DNA of 64,000 nt, taken from positions 462,310-526,309 of the forward strand of contig NZ_VMRJ01000005.1 of assembly GCF_007713685.1 (NCBI RefSeq). The letters are read 5' to 3'. Positions within the stretch are counted from its first letter, which is position 1; each line of letters starts with the position of its first letter. Of this stretch, positions 18,640 through 26,974 are shown in pieces. Position numbers and translations under genes: made by a program. Source of the DNA: Hymenobacter setariae (GTDB lineage Bacteria; Bacteroidota; Bacteroidia; Cytophagales; Hymenobacteraceae). The notes under the pieces were generated by a model. That model saw nothing but the letters and a program-made list of their open reading frames with translations, had not been told where the DNA came from and did no database searches.

Positions 18640-19482
18640 CTAGGCAGCTACAGCCGAGGTGCCTTCGCGGTCCTCAATAGCTTTGCGCAGCTTGGCGATA
18701 GCTTGAGTAGCACGCTCCTCATCGAGGCGGTTGATGTTCAGCAACATCTTCGTCTTCTCCTGACGCGTGATGAGCGGATGATTTAGCAGGCGGATAATCT
18801 CTTCTTTCTGCGAAGCCGTAGCGTACTGCACGGGGGCAGCAGCTTCAGCGGCAGGAACCTCAGCCGGGGTAGGGGGTGTGTTGGTCACAGCGCGCATCAC
18901 GGGGGCGGGCTCAGCTACTACTGCTGCGGGGGCAGTGGCAGGCGTGGGCACGTTGCCGGTGTACTCCATTTCTTCAGCAGGCGTAGGCTCGTAGCCAGCA
19001 GCGCGGATAATCCAAGCTAGGATGTTGCGATATGCTTTGCCGATAGCGCGGGTCTGCGCCATGCTAGCGATAGCAAACTCTTGGTAAAACTTCTTACCGC
19101 TCTCCTTATTGGAGCAAATAGCGAAGCCAGCGCCTACGGTGTGCTGCGAGCGCATGTCAAACAGCGTCACCTTGGCTTGATATTTCAGTTCTTGGTCGGT
19201 GCTCACGTTGATGACGTGCTCCACGATGGGCACAATGCCCAAGCGCGAGCCAGCGTACTGCCAGCCTTCGACGTTCACAAACTCTTTGCCTTGCACCTGG
19301 GTGCTGAGCTTATTCTCTTTGATGAACTTGGCGAGGTCCTTTGCGAGGTCCAACGTCTCGTCCGATTTAGCAATATCATAGCTTTCCACCCGCGCCGCCT
19401 TTTTGGTAGCCGTGGTGTCTTTCGGGGTTTTGGGAGCCTCGTTCATAACGGTAGTTTCGGTGGTTGCAGGTTGCTTGCTCAT
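18640..19482 (-). CDS. Conserved hypothetical protein of a phage-associated type
   Basis: A 280-residue soluble protein. The core (about 60-170) contains FVNVEGWQYAGSRLGIVPIV, GAGFAICSN, the stretch SMAQTRAIGKAYRNIL and AAGYEPTPAEEM. I recall this order of motifs from uncharacterised proteins of phages and various bacteria, sometimes next to DNA recombination genes, but no function is established. A Pro/Ala-rich linker (about 175-225) separates it from a helical C-terminal domain that begins near ATASQKEEIIRLL and resembles a small dimerisation or DNA-binding module. It is flanked by two strong terminators and so forms its own transcription unit. Confidence 0.75.
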   Translation of the reverse strand: MSKQPATTETTVMNEAPKTPKDTTATKKAARVESYDIAKSDETLDLAKDLAKFIKENKLSTQVQGKEFVNVEGWQYAGSRLGIVPIVEHVINVSTDQELKYQAKVTLFDMRSQHTVGAGFAICSNKESGKKFYQEFAIASMAQTRAIGKAYRNILAWIIRAAGYEPTPAEEMEYTGNVPTPATAPAAVVAEPAPVMRAVTNTPPTPAEVPAAEAAAPVQYATASQKEEIIRLLNHPLITRQEKTKMLLNINRLDEERATQAIAKLRKAIEDREGTSAVAA

Positions 19483-19738
19483 ATACGACTACTTAACCCT
19501 TTGGGTCTGGAAAAGGTGCCGAGAATGGCCTCGTTTTTTAGTAAAATTTATTGTTATTAATCAGCATGTTACGGGAGTGTGAAAAATAAATTTTGCTTCT
19601 CCTGTTAGCTATACAAATATATGCTAAAAAATTTGGTATTTACAACTGACCTGACGCTAATTTTAGATATTGCTCGGCTGGGCTGAATGTGGGCTACTTA
19701 CTATCTTCTTGCCTTAGGACCACATACCTGACTAAAAA
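19483..19738. other. AT-rich leader and promoter region
   Basis: With the adjacent terminator, this is a 337-base stretch without a gene. It is markedly AT-rich at 19540-19660, upstream of the minus-strand gene that starts at 19482, as expected for its promoter and 5' leader. I see no ORF or RNA gene. Confidence 0.5.
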
Positions 19739-19775
19739 AGGACGAGCCTTCGGCGCATTGCCGAAGGCTCGTCCT
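19739..19775. terminator. Bidirectional intrinsic terminator
   Basis: A 16-base perfect stem AGGACGAGCCTTCGGC (19739-19754) pairs with 19760-19775 around a 5-base loop and has A and T runs outside. It lies 45 bases past the stop of the minus-strand SDR gene. Confidence 0.85.
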
Positions 19776-19819
19776 AAAAAACCACAAGTGGCTCGCTGCT
19801 AAGGCGGTTTGCTACTTTC

Positions 19820-20623
19820 TTATGCGCCAGCAATCATTTGGTGAATGCCCTTCCTGAAAGCTTCATCACCTACAGCTAGGCGCTGGGCATACAGGGCTTT
19901 CGCATCCTCCCCGCATACGTAGCGCAGGGTATCGGTGCCATCGGTGGCGGCCCCATACACGACTTCCGCAATTTGTTCAGAAGTAGAAACCGGACTTGCG
20001 GGATTGTTAATTGCCGCAAAGAATTTGCCCGCCAATGCCTCGTACTCCGGGTGCGTAGTGATGACCGATTTTTCGCCTATTTCGGTAGCAACTAAGCCCG
20101 GCTCGATGTTTTTGATGCTAATTCCAAATTGGCTCAGCTCAAACGACAAACTTTCGCTCCAGCCCTCGATCGCCCACTTACTGGCATCATACATCGAGCT
20201 CACTGGAAAAGCCATCAATCCGGCCGAGGAGCTAGTTGTAATAAACAGACCCGCCCTGCGAGCCCGGAAAGCCGGAATAAAGGCTTGGGTAACCCGCACC
20301 ACGCCCAGAAAATTGGTTTCCATCTGGTGCACTAGTTGCTCATCAGTGGTAGCTTCCAAAGCTCCTAGCAGAGTGTAGCCAGCGTTGTTGAAAACCACAT
20401 CAACCGGCCCTAGAGCTAACGCTTTTTGCGTCGCATCCTTAATCTGCTCTACGTTGGTTACATCCAAAGGCAGCAGCGTGACGTTGGCCAGCTGCTTGAG
20501 TTCGGTTTCGTTTTCGGGCTTGCGCATGGTGGCAATTACTTGCCAGCCTTTGGCTGCGAATAGCTTAGCCGTTGCCTTGCCGATGCCCGATGAGGCACCG
20601 GTAATAAAGATGGTCTTGTTCAT
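19820..20623 (-). CDS. Short-chain dehydrogenase/reductase (SDR), NAD(P)-dependent
   Basis: A 267-residue classical SDR. TGASSGIG at 8-15 binds the dinucleotide, and FNNAG, TSSSAG and YDASK (the YxxxK catalytic pair) follow in normal order. The substrate cannot be told from sequence. It is divergently transcribed from an HxlR-type regulator only 84 bases away, a frequent arrangement in which the regulator controls the oxidoreductase in response to electrophiles or oxidants. Confidence 0.92.
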   Translation of the reverse strand: MNKTIFITGASSGIGKATAKLFAAKGWQVIATMRKPENETELKQLANVTLLPLDVTNVEQIKDATQKALALGPVDVVFNNAGYTLLGALEATTDEQLVHQMETNFLGVVRVTQAFIPAFRARRAGLFITTSSSAGLMAFPVSSMYDASKWAIEGWSESLSFELSQFGISIKNIEPGLVATEIGEKSVITTHPEYEALAGKFFAAINNPASPVSTSEQIAEVVYGAATDGTDTLRYVCGEDAKALYAQRLAVGDEAFRKGIHQMIAGA

Positions 20624-20706
20624 TTTGCCGTTGTTGAGTATGAGGCAAAATTCTTGGGTAGCTACTTTACATTTGCTATTCGTTACCCTTAGGAAAGTGA
20701 CTATTT

Positions 20707-21117
20707 ATGGCGGCTGTTGAAACGATATCACTGGCGACCTGTGAACAAGACCCAGCACTTTACAACGAGCGAATGCGGGCCATGAAAGACGCCATCGAGC
20801 TGCTGAGCGGCAAATGGAAGTTTTGCATCCTGCTCAACTTGTACAACTATGGCACTATGCGGTTCAAAGACTTACAGGAAACCTCGACGGGCATTACGCC
20901 CAAGGTGCTATCTAAGGAATTGCAGGAGCTAGAAGAGAATCTGCTGATTACCCGCACGGTAAATAACACGAAGCCCGTGACGGTGTCATATGCCCTGACC
21001 CCGCACGCCATCGAAACCCAGCCTGTCATCAACGCCCTGGTGGAGTTCGGCCTAAAGCACCGTACCAAGATTAAAGGCAACTACTTGGCGCAGCCCCCTG
21101 TCGGTACGCCCGCCTAG
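20707..21117 (+). CDS. HxlR family winged-helix transcriptional regulator
   Basis: A 136-residue HxlR/DUF24 regulator: AIELLSGKWKFCILLNL, MRFKDLQ, GITPKVLSKELQELEENLLITR and YALTP are the standard family landmarks. Members bind DNA as dimers and often sense reactive compounds through an N-terminal cysteine; a Cys is present at residue 11 here. The divergent SDR gene is the likely target, through the shared 83-base intergenic region. Confidence 0.92.
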   Translation: MAAVETISLATCEQDPALYNERMRAMKDAIELLSGKWKFCILLNLYNYGTMRFKDLQETSTGITPKVLSKELQELEENLLITRTVNNTKPVTVSYALTPHAIETQPVINALVEFGLKHRTKIKGNYLAQPPVGTPA

Positions 21118-21134
21118 GTCGCCCAAGCGGGCTG

Positions 21135-21812
21135 CTACGCAATGCGGTTAGCCCGCGCCTCTTCCAGAATGTGGCCGTCGCGCATGATAATAGTGCGGTC
21201 AGCCATCTGAGCCAGTGTATCGTTGTGGGTTACAATCACGAACGTCTGGCCAAACTCCTTGCGTAGCCAGAAGAATAGCTCGTGCAGCTCTTGAGCGTTG
21301 CGCGAGTCGAGGTTGCCGCTAGGCTCGTCGGCAAAGATGATTTCGGGCGAGTTGATGAGTGCGCGGGCCACCGACACACGTTGCTGCTCGCCGCCACTCA
21401 TCTCGCTGGGCTTGTGGTCTACGCGGTGGTCGAGGTTGAGCAAACCTAGGAGTTCCCGGGCGCGCACACGCACTTCCTTCTCCGAGCGGTCGGCTAGGAA
21501 GGCGGGCAAGCACACGTTTTCGAGGGCCGTAAACTCAGGCAGCAGATTATGAAACTGGAACACAAACCCGATGTGCCGATTGCGAAACTTGGCCAGCGCA
21601 TTGCGCCCTAGGCTGCTCACCGACTCGCCATCGAACATGACCTCGCCCGAGTCGGGGTTGTCGAGCGTGCCCATGATTTGCAGGAGCGTGCTTTTGCCCG
21701 CGCCGCTCGAGCCCACGATGCTCACTATCTCCGACCGCTCGATGGTGAGGTCGATGCCTTTGAGCACTTCCAGCGAGTTGTAGCTTTTTCGAATATTGAT
21801 AGCCTGGAGCAA
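21135..21812 (-). CDS. lolD: ABC transporter ATP-binding protein, LolD/MacB type
   Basis: A 225-residue ATPase with Walker A GSSGAGKST (about 33-41), signature SGGEQQRVSVARAL, Walker B IIFADEPSGNLDS and the H-loop VTHND. The GNLDS and FQFHNLLPEF features match the LolD/MacB/FtsE branch, and LolD drives lipoprotein release to the outer membrane. No permease gene is adjacent, so the LolD assignment rests on similarity alone. It lies head to head with sucC. Confidence 0.82.
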   Translation of the reverse strand: MLQAINIRKSYNSLEVLKGIDLTIERSEIVSIVGSSGAGKSTLLQIMGTLDNPDSGEVMFDGESVSSLGRNALAKFRNRHIGFVFQFHNLLPEFTALENVCLPAFLADRSEKEVRVRARELLGLLNLDHRVDHKPSEMSGGEQQRVSVARALINSPEIIFADEPSGNLDSRNAQELHELFFWLRKEFGQTFVIVTHNDTLAQMADRTIIMRDGHILEEARANRIA

Positions 21813-21925
21813 GGTAGGGATAGAAATTAAGCTTGAAACTAAGCAAAGCTACGCCGAAAGCAGACGGGGGTTAGCCCCCGGGCACTACCTTCGCGCCTAA
21901 GTTTAGTACCCCACCTCCCTCTCAG

Positions 21926-23119
21926 ATGAATATTCACGAGTATCAAGGCAAGGAAATCCTGAAGAAATACGGCGTGCGCGTCCAGGAAGGCATCACTGCC
22001 GACACGGCCGAAGAAGCCGTAGAAGCCGCCAAAAAGCTCACCGAGCAAACCGGCACTAGCTGGTACGTTATCAAGGCCCAGATTCACGCGGGTGGCCGGG
22101 GCAAAGGCGGCGGGGTGAAGCTCGCCAAAAACCTGGAGCAGGTGAAAGACATTGCTGGCCAGATTATCGGCATGCAGCTCGTGACCAAGCAAACTGGCGC
22201 CGAAGGCCGCAAGGTGCATAAGGTGCTGGTAGCCCAAGACGTGTATTACCCCGGCGAAAGCCCCACGCAAGAATTCTACATGAGTGTGCTGCTCGACCGC
22301 ACCTCGGGTAAAAACGTTATCATCTACACCACCGAGGGTGGTATGGACATCGAGGAAGTAGCTGAGGCACATCCTGACAAAATCCTGAAAGAGTTTGTGG
22401 ACCCCGCCGTGGGTTTGCAAGGCTTCCAGGCCCGCAAAATCGCCTTCGGCCTAGGTCTGTCGGGCGAGGCGTTTAAGGAAATGGTGAAGTTCGTAACGGC
22501 CCTGTATAAGGCCTACGACGAAACCGACTCGGCCATGTTCGAGATTAACCCCGTGCTGAAAACGTCGGACAACAAAATCCTGGCCGTTGACGCCAAGGTG
22601 ACCCTGGACGACAACGCCCTGTACCGTCACAAGGACTTCGTAGCCCTGCGTGACCTCAACGAAGAAGACCCGCTGGAAGTAGAAGCTTCGGAGTCGAACC
22701 TGAACTATGTAAAGCTCGACGGCAACGTGGGCTGCATGGTAAACGGTGCCGGCCTAGCTATGGCTACCATGGACATCATCAAGCTTTCGGGCGGCGAGCC
22801 TGCCAACTTCCTCGACGTAGGGGGTGGAGCCAACGCCCAGACCGTAGAAGCTGGCTTCCGCATCATCCTGAAGGACCCGAATGTGAAGGCCATCCTTATC
22901 AACATCTTCGGCGGCATCGTGCGTTGCGACCGCGTAGCCAATGGTGTAGTAGAGGCCTACAAGAAAATCGGTGATATCCGCGTGCCCATCATCGTGCGCC
23001 TGCAAGGCACCAACGCTGAAGAAGGCGCCCGCATCATTGACGAGAGCGGCCTGCAAGTAAAATCGGCTACCCTGCTGAAAGACGCTGCCGAGCGCGTGAA
23101 AGAAGTACTGGCCGCCTAG
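21926..23119 (+). CDS. sucC: Succinyl-CoA synthetase (ADP-forming) subunit beta
   Basis: The TCA cycle enzyme that converts succinyl-CoA to succinate with substrate-level phosphorylation. The 397 residues show the ATP-grasp domain (MNIHEYQGKEILKKYGV, IHAGGRGKGGGVKLA) and the CoA-ligase domain (FLDVGGGANAQTVEAGFRII, NIFGGIVRCD, LQGTNAEEG). The length matches SucC. The alpha subunit gene is not adjacent. A good terminator follows 22 bases later. Confidence 0.97.
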   Translation: MNIHEYQGKEILKKYGVRVQEGITADTAEEAVEAAKKLTEQTGTSWYVIKAQIHAGGRGKGGGVKLAKNLEQVKDIAGQIIGMQLVTKQTGAEGRKVHKVLVAQDVYYPGESPTQEFYMSVLLDRTSGKNVIIYTTEGGMDIEEVAEAHPDKILKEFVDPAVGLQGFQARKIAFGLGLSGEAFKEMVKFVTALYKAYDETDSAMFEINPVLKTSDNKILAVDAKVTLDDNALYRHKDFVALRDLNEEDPLEVEASESNLNYVKLDGNVGCMVNGAGLAMATMDIIKLSGGEPANFLDVGGGANAQTVEAGFRIILKDPNVKAILINIFGGIVRCDRVANGVVEAYKKIGDIRVPIIVRLQGTNAEEGARIIDESGLQVKSATLLKDAAERVKEVLAA

Positions 23120-23140
23120 GTTAACCTAGAAGCCAAAAAA

Positions 23141-23172
23141 GAAAGCCCGTCTGATGATTCAGGCGGGCTTTC
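23141..23172 (+). terminator. Intrinsic terminator of sucC
   Basis: A 14-base stem (23141-23154 with 23159-23172, one G-T pair) is followed by a run of five T and preceded by an A run. It can also act on the facing Ohr-like gene. Confidence 0.85.
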
Positions 23173-23215
23173 TTTTTATCATTGCCTCACGTGTTAAAAG
23201 AGGCTTGTAAAGTAC

Positions 23216-23710
23216 CTAGGCCGATACAGCGTCGCCTTTTTCGGCTACGCCAGCATTTTCTTCGGGAGCTACCGGAATAGCCTCGCCCTGTACTTTTAGC
23301 TCTACTTCCATGTTGCCACGGGTGCCAACTGAGTACGGGCAAATCTTATGGGCCTGGCGCACCATGTCAATGGTTTTTTCGCGGTCGAAAGCCTTCAGGT
23401 CCACGTCCAGAATGGCCGACAGGCCATAGCCTTCACCTTCTTGGAACAGCGATACCGAGCATTTTACTTCAGTCTGGGGGTCGAGCTTGTCGCCGGCGCG
23501 CTGCGCAATCACGAGCAGCGCCTGCTGGAAGCACGATGAGTAGCCAGCGGCAAATAACTCTTCGGGGTTAGTAGCGCCTTTTTTGCCACCTAGGCCTTCG
23601 GGCACCGACATATCAAGGTCGATGATACCCGTGGCCGAGCGCACGTGGCCGCTGCGGCCGCCAATGGCCGTAGCGTCGGCCGTGTAAAGTGTTTTCTTAG
23701 TAGATTCCAT
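23216..23710 (-). CDS. Ohr/OsmC family organic hydroperoxide resistance protein
   Basis: A thiol peroxidase that reduces organic hydroperoxides. The 164 residues include the two reactive cysteines in Ohr context, Cys 60 in AAGYSSCFQQAL and Cys 124 in HKICPYSVGTRGN, plus TNPEELFAAGYSSC. The C-terminal tail of about 20 residues beyond the usual Ohr end (after EVELKVQGE) is low complexity. It is monocistronic. Confidence 0.92.
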   Translation of the reverse strand: MESTKKTLYTADATAIGGRSGHVRSATGIIDLDMSVPEGLGGKKGATNPEELFAAGYSSCFQQALLVIAQRAGDKLDPQTEVKCSVSLFQEGEGYGLSAILDVDLKAFDREKTIDMVRQAHKICPYSVGTRGNMEVELKVQGEAIPVAPEENAGVAEKGDAVSA

Positions 23711-23807
23711 GAGGTAAAAGAAGAATACGGTGTATGCAGGGCTAAACTGACTTTTGACGTTCAGGGTTATCCCGTCGGCATGGTCTAACGAATAAAATAA
23801 GCCCTGG

Positions 23808-23839
23808 TTTGGCGACCCCGGCTTTTCGTGCTACTTTTG
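23808..23839 (+). promoter_or_regulatory. Bacteroidota-type promoter of tRNA-Arg
   Basis: TTTG at 23808-23811 and TACTTTTG at 23832-23839 are 20 bases apart and match the -33/-7 consensus TTTG-N19-20-TAnnTTTG of Bacteroidota housekeeping promoters. The tRNA begins 12 bases after the -7 box. Confidence 0.75.
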
Positions 23840-23851
23840 CAGTCCTAACCC

Positions 23852-23923
23852 GGTCGCGTCGTACAACGGATAGTATGAGAGTTTCCGAAGCTCTTGATTT
23901 AGGTTCGATTCCTAACGCGACCA
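23852..23923 (+). tRNA. tRNA-Arg (anticodon CCG)
   Basis: A complete cloverleaf: acceptor GGTCGCG/CGCGACC, D stem GTAC/GTAT, anticodon stem AGAGT/GCTCT with loop TTCCGAA, and T arm with GGTTCGATTCC. The anticodon reads CCG (codon CGG). The discriminator is A and no CCA is encoded. Its 3' end is repeated in degenerate form at 30249-30272. Confidence 0.93.
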
Positions 23924-23925
23924 CT

Positions 23926-23960
23926 AAAAAGGTCTCTGCGATATAGTAGAGACCTTTTTT
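23926..23960 (+). terminator. Terminator after tRNA-Arg
   Basis: Stem GGTCTCT/AGAGACC (23931-23937 with 23948-23954), extended by flanking A5/T6 runs, directly follows the tRNA. Confidence 0.85.
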
Positions 23961-23992
23961 ATTGCTAAGTTTAGCAATATATGTGGCGGTTT

Positions 23993-24676
23993 TTATCGAA
24001 CCTGCCCCGCCGCCCGGTTTTCTTCGCGCTCCCTGAGGCGCTGCTCCAGTGCAGCGGTGTCGTCCTGGTCCCAGCCGACATACTGCCGGCCAGGCAGTTT
24101 CCGAATGGCATCACGGGTTTCGCGCAGCAGTTGCACCAGTTCTTAATTGTCGGCCTGGACGGTCGCTGGTGTTGACGGGGTAGGGGAGCCGCCAAAGGTG
24201 CCGCCTCTACTCCTGTGAGTACCCCGATAGCCACCAGCTTTTGTAAGGCCAGTCCTTTGAGTGTATTCAGCTGAGCGGCAATTTGGACCGCATTGTAGCT
24301 GGTTACCGACAGCGCCAGCAGCCCGAAGCCTGCCCTTCGGCACCTAGGGCGTTGACTACCACGCCGATTTTCGTGATGGCCTCGGCCGGGCTCACATTGG
24401 CGGTCTCCTTGAATAGCTTCTGTAAGCCACCCAGGCTCTTGGTCACTTCCTCAATTCCGCCCGTAAACTCATTCACCAGGGCCACTACGGCTTGTTCCAC
24501 CGAATCGGTGGACTCCACCACCTAGTCTTTGGCAATGGCCATACCCTTCAGATTTGGTTCTTAGCGCGGCTGAGCCTCTTCATGTCATGGATGCGGCCGA
24601 CCTGCTCGACTCGCTCGGCGTAATCGCTCAACTCCTTGTCAATAATGCGTCGAAATTCGGCTTGATAGTCTGCCAT
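23993..24676 (-). pseudogene. Frameshifted, stop-containing gene, possibly phage tail tape-measure-like
   Basis: Reading down from ATG 24676, the frame gives MADYQAEFRRIIDKELSDYA and continues to RAKNQI before a TGA. A +1 shift continues with LKGMAIAKD, then TAG, then VVESTDSVEQAVVALVNEFT and ITKIGVVVNALGAEGQ. A further shift gives NAVQIAAQLNTLKGLALQKL, and a last shift, with a stop, leads to ELVQLLRETRDAIRKL and a charged end at 23993. At least three shifts and two or three stops make it a wreck. The helical, Ala/Val/Leu-rich pattern resembles phage tail tape-measure proteins, but this is only a suggestion. Its first 30 residues recur in the relics between the barrel genes downstream. Confidence 0.6.
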
Positions 24677-24722
24677 GTCCCTAATTAGGTAGAATCTGCA
24701 TCCTAGGGATAGAACGAAATGT
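24676..24722. repeat. Conserved box upstream of barrel gene A (copy 1 of 4)
   Basis: This 47-base segment has the pattern TAGAATCTGCATCCTAGGG followed by ATAGAACGAAA. It recurs before the other three barrel genes at 25693-25737, 26851-26896 and 27885-27931, and ends 70-86 bases before each ATG. It marks the unit boundary and may include promoter or operator sequence. Confidence 0.6.
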
Positions 24723-24792
24723 GGGGAGTCAATGCAACGATGACAACTTCGCTTGACTCTATCCGCCGTTCATCTTCTTTTCACGTGACCTT

Positions 24793-25443
24793 ATGTTTTC
24801 CCGTACTCTAGTTACCGCTGGCTTACTGGTGGGCCTCCTCTCTTTAACTAGCCACGCCCAAACTGCTCCACGTTTTTATGTAGGCGCGGGAGCTAATCTG
24901 TTTACCAATGTGCCGTCCCTTTCTAGAGGAGGGCCTGCTCCTGGGCTATATGGTCCAGCACTCACGGCTGGTCTACAATTGAATTCTCACCTAGCTCTAC
25001 AAACAGGGGTCGCTTATTTTTGGCAGCATACATCTCGCTACGAGAGTATTTATGACCCCAAGTTGGTAGTCCCAGCAGTTCAGAGATATGATTACCGCGC
25101 TAAGTTTTTGTCTATCCCTGTTCTACTACGGTATACCTTCGCGCCTGACGCTGAGCGCTTCCATGTAGATGCACTAGCTGGTGTGACGCTCACACGCGCC
25201 AATTACCGCAATAGCGCTTCCAGTACTTCTGTCGCCTCCCCCTATTCCTACGAATTCGACGACTCTATTATTAGAGCGAGTGTGACGCTAGGGCCTGCCG
25301 CACGGTATACGCTAGCTCCCAACGTGGAACTGACTTCAAACGCTTTAGTGAGTGCCATAGTAAGCGACTCGTACTACCGCTTCAGCGACCACCTCTTTTT
25401 TAATGTGCTGGTCGGCGCGCAGTATTCATTTGGGCGGCGCTAA
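24793..25443 (+). CDS. Outer membrane beta-barrel protein, array copy A
   Basis: A 216-residue porin-like protein with a signal peptide (ending TSHAQT). The mature start APRFYVGAGANLFTN is followed by alternating polar/apolar strands and the C-terminal NVLVGAQYSFGRR, an aromatic ending typical of outer membrane barrels. Strand landmarks such as LGPAARYTLAPNVELTSNAL recur in copies B, C and D. It is the first of four tandem relatives spaced about 1.0-1.15 kb apart. Copies A and D look closest to each other in the C-terminal third (NALVSAIVSDS / NGLVSAIVSDS). Confidence 0.85.
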   Translation: MFSRTLVTAGLLVGLLSLTSHAQTAPRFYVGAGANLFTNVPSLSRGGPAPGLYGPALTAGLQLNSHLALQTGVAYFWQHTSRYESIYDPKLVVPAVQRYDYRAKFLSIPVLLRYTFAPDAERFHVDALAGVTLTRANYRNSASSTSVASPYSYEFDDSIIRASVTLGPAARYTLAPNVELTSNALVSAIVSDSYYRFSDHLFFNVLVGAQYSFGRR

Positions 25444-25693
25444 AGGGGGTTCTCTCATCAAGGCAGCCATTTAAGTGGCATAAAGCAGCTTCCAGTACCA
25501 GCAGGTACACCCACTAAGGCGTACCTGCTGGTGCGTTTGTAGCTACTGTGCCCAGCACCGGCCGCCACTGAGCCGCCGCGGGTGCTAGCCCCTTGGCTTA
25601 GATGGTGGCGGCCAGTAGCTGCACCACCCGCTCGGCGTAGTCACCCAACTCTTCGTCGAAGATGCGCCGAAGTTCTGCTTTATAGTCTGCTAT
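25444..25693 (-). pseudogene. Relic R1 of a small gene, tail to tail with barrel A
   Basis: On the minus strand from 25693 the start codon is degraded to ATA. ADYKAELRRIFDEELGDYAE and RVVQLLAATI then end in a stop. The C-terminal part reads TP, stop, WVYLLVLEAA, matching the intact membrane segment of relic R2. Several disruptions show it is not expressed as a full protein. Confidence 0.55.
25497..25532. promoter_or_regulatory. Hairpin after barrel gene A
   Basis: A 12-base perfect stem (25497-25508 with 25521-25532) of ACCAGCAGGTAC and its complement. It is present after copies A, B and C, with a compensating base-pair change in B. It lies about 55 bases past the stop and has no T run. Confidence 0.6.
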
Positions 25694-25822
25694 GCGCCCA
25701 AATAGGCAGAATCTGTATCCTAGGGGTAGGACGAAAAAGGTAGCCAATTATGGGACTTGCGTGCTCTTAGCGCATGAAGGCCAAATTAACTTTACGGCTT
25801 CTTCACTTATCCTTTTTTCTTA

Positions 25823-26461
25823 ATGCGTAAAATTTTACTTTTCTCGGGTTTAGCTAGTTTACCGCTATTAGGCGCCGCCCAATCCACTACCAGTCGTTTG
25901 TATGTAGGTGCGGGGGCTACAGTATTAACTGGCAAGCCCTTTCATACTGATTCACGTAGTGAAGCAGGTCCAGCACTCACGGTGGGTATGCAATTCACGC
26001 CGCGTGTAGCCTTACAACTAAGCGGCACCTATACATGGCGCAATAGCAGTGATTCATATCCTGTTTATTATCTGGGCGGCACTACTCCGGATGCGACCTT
26101 TGCTTATGAAACGCGCAGCAAACTATTCACATTTCCCTTGCTACTGCGCGCTACCCTTACGGACCCTGCCAAGCCCCTGCACGTGGACGTTCTTGGTGGT
26201 CTCATGTGGCTGCATAGCACCGCACACGCAAGCTCTTCCCTAACCTACCAAGGGCGAATTGTTGATGGCGACTCCTATAACGCCTCGGATAATTCTTTCT
26301 CGTTTGTTCTGGGCCCAGCCTTGCGTTACAGACTGGTACCCCGCGTGGAGCTAGTGCTTAACACGCTGGTAAACGTTGGCTTGAATGGTAATTATAATAG
26401 CTTTGACGACCGACTGTTCTCTAACGTATTAGTCGGCGTGCACTACAACTTTGGGGAATAG
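25823..26461 (+). CDS. Outer membrane beta-barrel protein, array copy B
   Basis: A 212-residue relative of copy A: signal peptide ending GAAQST, mature SRLYVGAGATVLTG, GPALTVGMQFTPRVALQLSG, LGPALRYRLVPRVELVLNTL and the end NVLVGVHYNFGE. The array places it between relics R1 and R2. Outer membrane location is inferred from the signal and terminal strand; ligand or function is unknown. Confidence 0.85.
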   Translation: MRKILLFSGLASLPLLGAAQSTTSRLYVGAGATVLTGKPFHTDSRSEAGPALTVGMQFTPRVALQLSGTYTWRNSSDSYPVYYLGGTTPDATFAYETRSKLFTFPLLLRATLTDPAKPLHVDVLGGLMWLHSTAHASSSLTYQGRIVDGDSYNASDNSFSFVLGPALRYRLVPRVELVLNTLVNVGLNGNYNSFDDRLFSNVLVGVHYNFGE

Positions 26462-26466
26462 TCGCT

Positions 26467-26851
26467 TTACGCGCGCTGACTAAGTAGACGACGTATATAA
26501 GGCGCACTACTAGAAACGATTTCCCAACTGACTGCGCCAAGTACTGCCACGAGCAGGTACACCCACCAGGGCGTACCTGCTCGTTTGCTTACAGCCATCG
26601 CGCTCGGCCCGACCGCCACTGAGCCGCCGCGGGCGCTCACCTTGCGGGCATCGGTGGACGTGCCGCCTCCATGGCTACCGGCGCGGCCGTTTGGTTGATA
26701 GCTACGCCACTGGCCTTCACCACCTATGCGTGCAGCGAATCGTGCAGGGCTTGGCTTGGATGGCAATAGCCAGCAGCTGCACCGCCCGCTCGGCGTAGTC
26801 GCCTAGCTCTTCGTTGATGGTGCGCCGAAACGCGGCTCGATAGTCTGCTAT
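26467..26851 (-). pseudogene. Relic R2 of a small gene, tail to tail with barrel B
   Basis: This is the best-preserved tail-to-tail relic. From 26851 (ATA in place of ATG) ADYRAAFRRTINEELGDYAE continues to QLLAIAIQAK and a frame break. A second frame, open from ATG 26766, carries a Ser/Gly-rich linker and the membrane segment TPWWVYLLVAVLGAVSWEIV with a basic end. The 99-residue second part could in principle still be translated. Confidence 0.5.
26549..26584. promoter_or_regulatory. Hairpin after barrel gene B, with compensating change
   Basis: Stem ACGAGCAGGTAC (26549-26560) pairs with GTACCTGCTCGT (26573-26584). Compared with copies A and C, one C-G pair has become G-C on both arms. Confidence 0.6.
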
Positions 26852-26974
26852 GCTCCTAAATTGGCAGAATTGGCACCCTAGGGGTATGAGAAAAGATGTA
26901 TCGTAGATGCAACGTCTTACCTTGGCAAGGTATCTACGCTACGCAACTGTTTTCATCCTTTTTTCTGCCCTACA

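Noticed and set aside
24303..24521. 72-codon minus-strand frame as an independent gene
   Set aside because: It continues in other frames on both sides and is best read as part of the frameshifted relic 23993-24676.
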